16,059 bases of DNA, from positions 1 to 16,059 of the forward strand of contig JAJYXA010000377.1 of assembly GCA_021791235.1 (NCBI GenBank). Direction: 5' to 3'. The stretch is from Pseudomonadota bacterium. GTDB lineage: Bacteria; Pseudomonadota; Gammaproteobacteria; Burkholderiales; Thiobacillaceae. Below, in pieces: positions 13,310-16,059 of this stretch. The notes under the pieces were generated by a model. The model searched no databases, was not told the DNA's origin, and saw only the letters and a list, made by a program, of their open reading frames with translations. The translations under genes were made by a program, and so were the position numbers. Numbering within the stretch: position 1 is the first letter of the stretch; every line of letters begins with the position of its first letter.

Positions 13310-16059
13310 TTACTTCTTCGCCGTGCGCCGCAGGCGATTCAGCAGCCGCCGCGCCAGTTCGCCGAACAGCTCGGTCTGCGTCGGGTGCGGGAAGATCGCC
13401 TTGGCGACCTGGGTCAGCGTCATCTCGCCTGCCACCATCATCACGCCGATACCGATCAGGGTGTCGGTGTGGTCGGCGAGGTAGTGCACGCCGATGATGC
13501 GGCCCGTGGCCTTGTCGGCCACCAGCTTGATCATGCCTTCGGTCTCGCCGGTGATCATCGCCTTGGCGTCGATGCTCATCGGCATCTTGGCTTCCACCGC
13601 ATCGATGCCCTTGGCCTTGGCCTGCGCGACCGAGAGACCGACGAAACCGGCCTGCGGGCGCGAGAAGGTGACGCCGCAGTCCTTGTCCTGGTCGTAGGTG
13701 CTGCCATGGCCGAGCAGGTTGTCGGCGGCGACGCGGCCCTGCGTCGCGGCGGTGTGGGCGAGCATGTAGCCGCCGATGACGTCGCCGACCGCATAGATGT
13801 GCGGGGCGCTGGTCTGGCAGCGGGCGTTGACCTTGATCGCGGCGCCGTCGAGTTCGACGCCGATCTTGTCGAGGTTGAGGCGGCTGGTGTCGGGGCGCTT
13901 GCCGGTCGCCATCAGCACGATGTCGCAGTCGAAGGTGGATTCGATGCCTTCGCTGTTGGCGTAGCGCAGCTTCATCGCGCCGGGCTTGCCTGCGACTTCC
14001 TTGATGTCGGCACTGGTGACGACGGTGATTTCCTTCTCCAGCGAGGCGATCAGGGTCTTGGCGATCTCGTCCTCGATTTCGGCGAGGATGCGCGGGTTGC
14101 GCTCGAGCATCAGCACCTCGGTGCCGAAGTCGCGGAAGATCTGCGCCATCTCGACGCCGATGACGCCGCCGCCGACGATGCCGAGTTTCTTCGGCGGCGT
14201 GGCGAGGTTCCAGATCGTGTCGGAGGTGACCACGCCGCCGGTCGCCAGGTTCTCGCGCGCGCCGGGGATCGGCGGCACGAAGGCGGGGGCGCCGGTGGCG
14301 ATCACCGCGGCGCCGAAGCTGACGGTGTAGGGCTGCCCCTCGACCGGGGTGATCTTCAGCGTGTGGGCGTCGACGAATTCGCCGAAACCTTCGCGCACGT
14401 CGATCTTCATGCCCTTGTCGGCCTTGAGCGCCATGTCGCCGCGGCTGGTCTGCACCCAGCGGCGGTGTTTCTCGACCTGTTCCCAGTTGAGCTTCGGCGT
14501 GTTGGTGCCGTCGACGCCCATCTCGGCGTCGTGCGCGCGGTTGCGGATGTTGTCCGCCGCGGCGCGCCATGCCTTGGACGGGATGCAGCCGCGCCACAGG
14601 CATTCGCCGCCGGGGAAAGGCTCATTGTTGACCATCATGACCTTGACGCCGTGGTCGGCGAGGTCGCGCGCGCAATCCTCGCCGCCGGGGCCGCCGCCAA
14701 CGACGACGACTTGCACGTCCCAGTTGCCTGCGGGGATCGGCGAAACGGCCGGTGCGCTGGTGGCGGCCGCTGTGCCCGCGACGGCTTCAGCCGCGGCCGC
14801 GCCGCCGGCCATCCAGGTGTCGGGCGCCTCGATGGTCTGTTTCAGCGTGGCCAGATACAGCGCGACATCGGCGCCGTTCAGCACGCGGTGGTCGCCGGTG
14901 ATGGTGAAGGGCGTGCCCTGCGGACCGTTGGCGGCGATCGCCAGGATCGCGGAGATGCCTGGCGTGGGGATCGCGGTGAAGTGCGACACGCCCAGCATGC
15001 CCATGTTGGAAATGGTGAAGGTGGGGTTGGCGTATTCGGCAGGCGCGAGCTTGCGCACGCGGGCGCGCTCGACCAGCCCGGTCCAGTCGCTCTGCAGCGC
15101 TTCCAGCGAGCGCTTTTCGATGCCATGCAGGATGGGCACCACGAGGCCGCCGTCGTTCGACATCACGGCGACGCCGAAGTCGTGGTTGGCGCGCTCGACC
15201 AGCTTGTCGACCGGCTGGTAAGCCCAGTTCATGCGCGGGAACTTCGCCATCGCGACCGAGCAGGCCTTGGCGATCGCCACCGTCACCGAGACCTTGTTCG
15301 CCTTGGCGGCGGCGGTCAGTTTCGAAGTGTCGATGTTCACCGTGACGTTGAAGGTCGGCAGCGTGAGCGAGGCGGTCATCGCGTGGCTCACGGCCTTTTC
15401 CATCGAGGTCATCGCGCGGCCCTGGCCGGGGACGTCGACCTGCGGCAGCGAGTGGGCGACCTCGGCCATCGACGGACGCGCGCGCGCCACGTCGGCAGCG
15501 ACGATCACGCCGGCGGGCCCGCTGCCTGCGAGGCCTGCAATGTTCACGCCGAGCTGCGCCGCGACCTTGCGGGCGTAGGGCGAAGCGGGGCGGCCCGGCA
15601 CGCGGGCGAGCGGCGGCACGTTGCCGGCGGCGACGACCTGCGCGGGCGCGGCCTTGGGCACGGGAATCGTGGCGGGCTTGTCGGCCGGATGCGGCGCGAC
15701 CTTGTGCGTGTCCTTGACCTTGTGGTCGGCGGAAATCGTCACGCCGGTGTCGTTGGCCTTGGCTGCATCGTCAACGATGAAAGCCATCGGGTGGCCGACC
15801 TGGACCACGCTGCCGACGTCGGCGATGGGCCCGGAGAGGAAGCCTTCCTGGAACACCTCGACGTCCATGATGGCCTTGTCGGTCTCGACCGTGGCGACGA
15901 TGTCGCCGCGCTTGATGGCGTCGCCCGGCTGCTTCTCCCAGGTGACGACGACGCCTTCAGTCATGGTGTCGGAGAGCTGCGGCATGACGATCGGCGTGCC
16001 GGCGTGGTGCGGGATCATCTCGGTCTGCGCCTGCTCGGCCACCACCTCGCCGGCGGTGA
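13310..16059 (-). CDS. Pyruvate dehydrogenase E2-E3 fusion: dihydrolipoamide acetyltransferase plus dihydrolipoamide dehydrogenase, N-terminus possibly off window
   Basis: One frame of at least 911 residues (numbered from GTG 16045) carries both E2 and E3 of a 2-oxo-acid dehydrogenase complex, which transfer acetyl to CoA and reoxidise lipoamide with NAD. Order: lipoyl domain 18-91 with lipoylated K57 (ETDKA); Ala/Pro linker; subunit-binding domain 154-186 (SPYARKVAAQLGV, GPAGVI); acyltransferase 207-410 with H386 in HRVLNG; linker 412-440; E3 441-911 with FAD loop G450-GGPGG, redox pair C482/C487 (GGECLWRGCIPSK), NAD loop GGGVIG 625-630, AVGDV 752-756 and active-site H887-PTxTE892. The E2 half resembles plastid/cyanobacterial E2 (MDVE after the lipoyl Lys; HRVxxGAD), suggesting pyruvate as substrate. 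The frame remains open to 16059 and no ribosome site precedes GTG 16045 or ATG 16018, so the gene probably continues upstream. A terminator follows directly. Confidence 0.93.
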   Translation of the reverse strand, partial: TAGEVVAEQAQTEMIPHHAGTPIVMPQLSDTMTEGVVVTWEKQPGDAIKRGDIVATVETDKAIMDVEVFQEGFLSGPIADVGSVVQVGHPMAFIVDDAAKANDTGVTISADHKVKDTHKVAPHPADKPATIPVPKAAPAQVVAAGNVPPLARVPGRPASPYARKVAAQLGVNIAGLAGSGPAGVIVAADVARARPSMAEVAHSLPQVDVPGQGRAMTSMEKAVSHAMTASLTLPTFNVTVNIDTSKLTAAAKANKVSVTVAIAKACSVAMAKFPRMNWAYQPVDKLVERANHDFGVAVMSNDGGLVVPILHGIEKRSLEALQSDWTGLVERARVRKLAPAEYANPTFTISNMGMLGVSHFTAIPTPGISAILAIAANGPQGTPFTITGDHRVLNGADVALYLATLKQTIEAPDTWMAGGAAAAEAVAGTAAATSAPAVSPIPAGNWDVQVVVVGGGPGGEDCARDLADHGVKVMMVNNEPFPGGECLWRGCIPSKAWRAAADNIRNRAHDAEMGVDGTNTPKLNWEQVEKHRRWVQTSRGDMALKADKGMKIDVREGFGEFVDAHTLKITPVEGQPYTVSFGAAVIATGAPAFVPPIPGARENLATGGVVTSDTIWNLATPPKKLGIVGGGVIGVEMAQIFRDFGTEVLMLERNPRILAEIEDEIAKTLIASLEKEITVVTSADIKEVAGKPGAMKLRYANSEGIESTFDCDIVLMATGKRPDTSRLNLDKIGVELDGAAIKVNARCQTSAPHIYAVGDVIGGYMLAHTAATQGRVAADNLLGHGSTYDQDKDCGVTFSRPQAGFVGLSVAQAKAKGIDAVEAKMPMSIDAKAMITGETEGMIKLVADKATGRIIGVHYLADHTDTLIGIGVMMVAGEMTLTQVAKAIFPHPTQTELFGELARRLLNRLRRTAKK

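Overview
The window is GC-rich chromosomal DNA of a proteobacterium, most likely a betaproteobacterium, perhaps Thiobacillus-like or another Nitrosomonadales/Rhodocyclales member. This is inferred from the complete cbb3 oxidase operon, a class 2 PyrD, a TIGR03790-type protein and a PEP-CTERM protein together; no rRNA or tRNA is present to fix the taxon. About twelve genes are supported, two of them cut by the window edges.

Left part (1-4447, minus strand): the cytochrome cbb3 oxidase operon, transcribed right to left as ccoN-ccoO-ccoQ-ccoP, then the Fe-S accessory gene ccoG, which runs off the left edge. The structural genes are packed tightly, with a 4-bp ccoQ/ccoP overlap. The ccoP-ccoG gap holds twelve tandem heptamers and two overlapping hairpins. 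The 220-bp region upstream of ccoN carries a good sigma70-type promoter, an 8-bp palindrome just below it and a perfect FNR/ANR box. That box overlaps the start codon of the divergent gene.

Middle (4668-10770): two translationally coupled histidine-phosphatase-fold genes (a GpmB/CobC-like protein, then the phosphoglycerate mutase gpmA) run rightwards. They meet, tail to tail on a shared CTAG, a leftward group of pyrD, a secreted TIGR03790-family protein of unknown function and alanine dehydrogenase. Divergent from pyrD is a PBP5/6-type D-Ala-D-Ala carboxypeptidase, followed by a terminator.

Right-centre (10771-13309): a visibly AT-richer stretch with one gene, a PEP-CTERM surface/exported protein. 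About 1 kb of apparently non-coding DNA precedes it, containing two diverged copies of a structured element offset by about 323 bp. The first hairpin of the two copies shows two compensatory base-pair changes. This is the best candidate here for an undescribed element. The remaining space holds hairpins and two clear intrinsic terminators.

Right end (13310-16059, minus strand): one long reading frame encodes a pyruvate-dehydrogenase-type E2 (lipoyl, subunit-binding and acyltransferase domains) fused through an Ala/Pro-rich linker to a complete E3 dihydrolipoamide dehydrogenase. The frame is open at the window edge, so its N-terminus may lie outside. Overall the window is central energy metabolism (terminal oxidase, PGM, PDH E2-E3, Ald) with one accessory surface-protein island.
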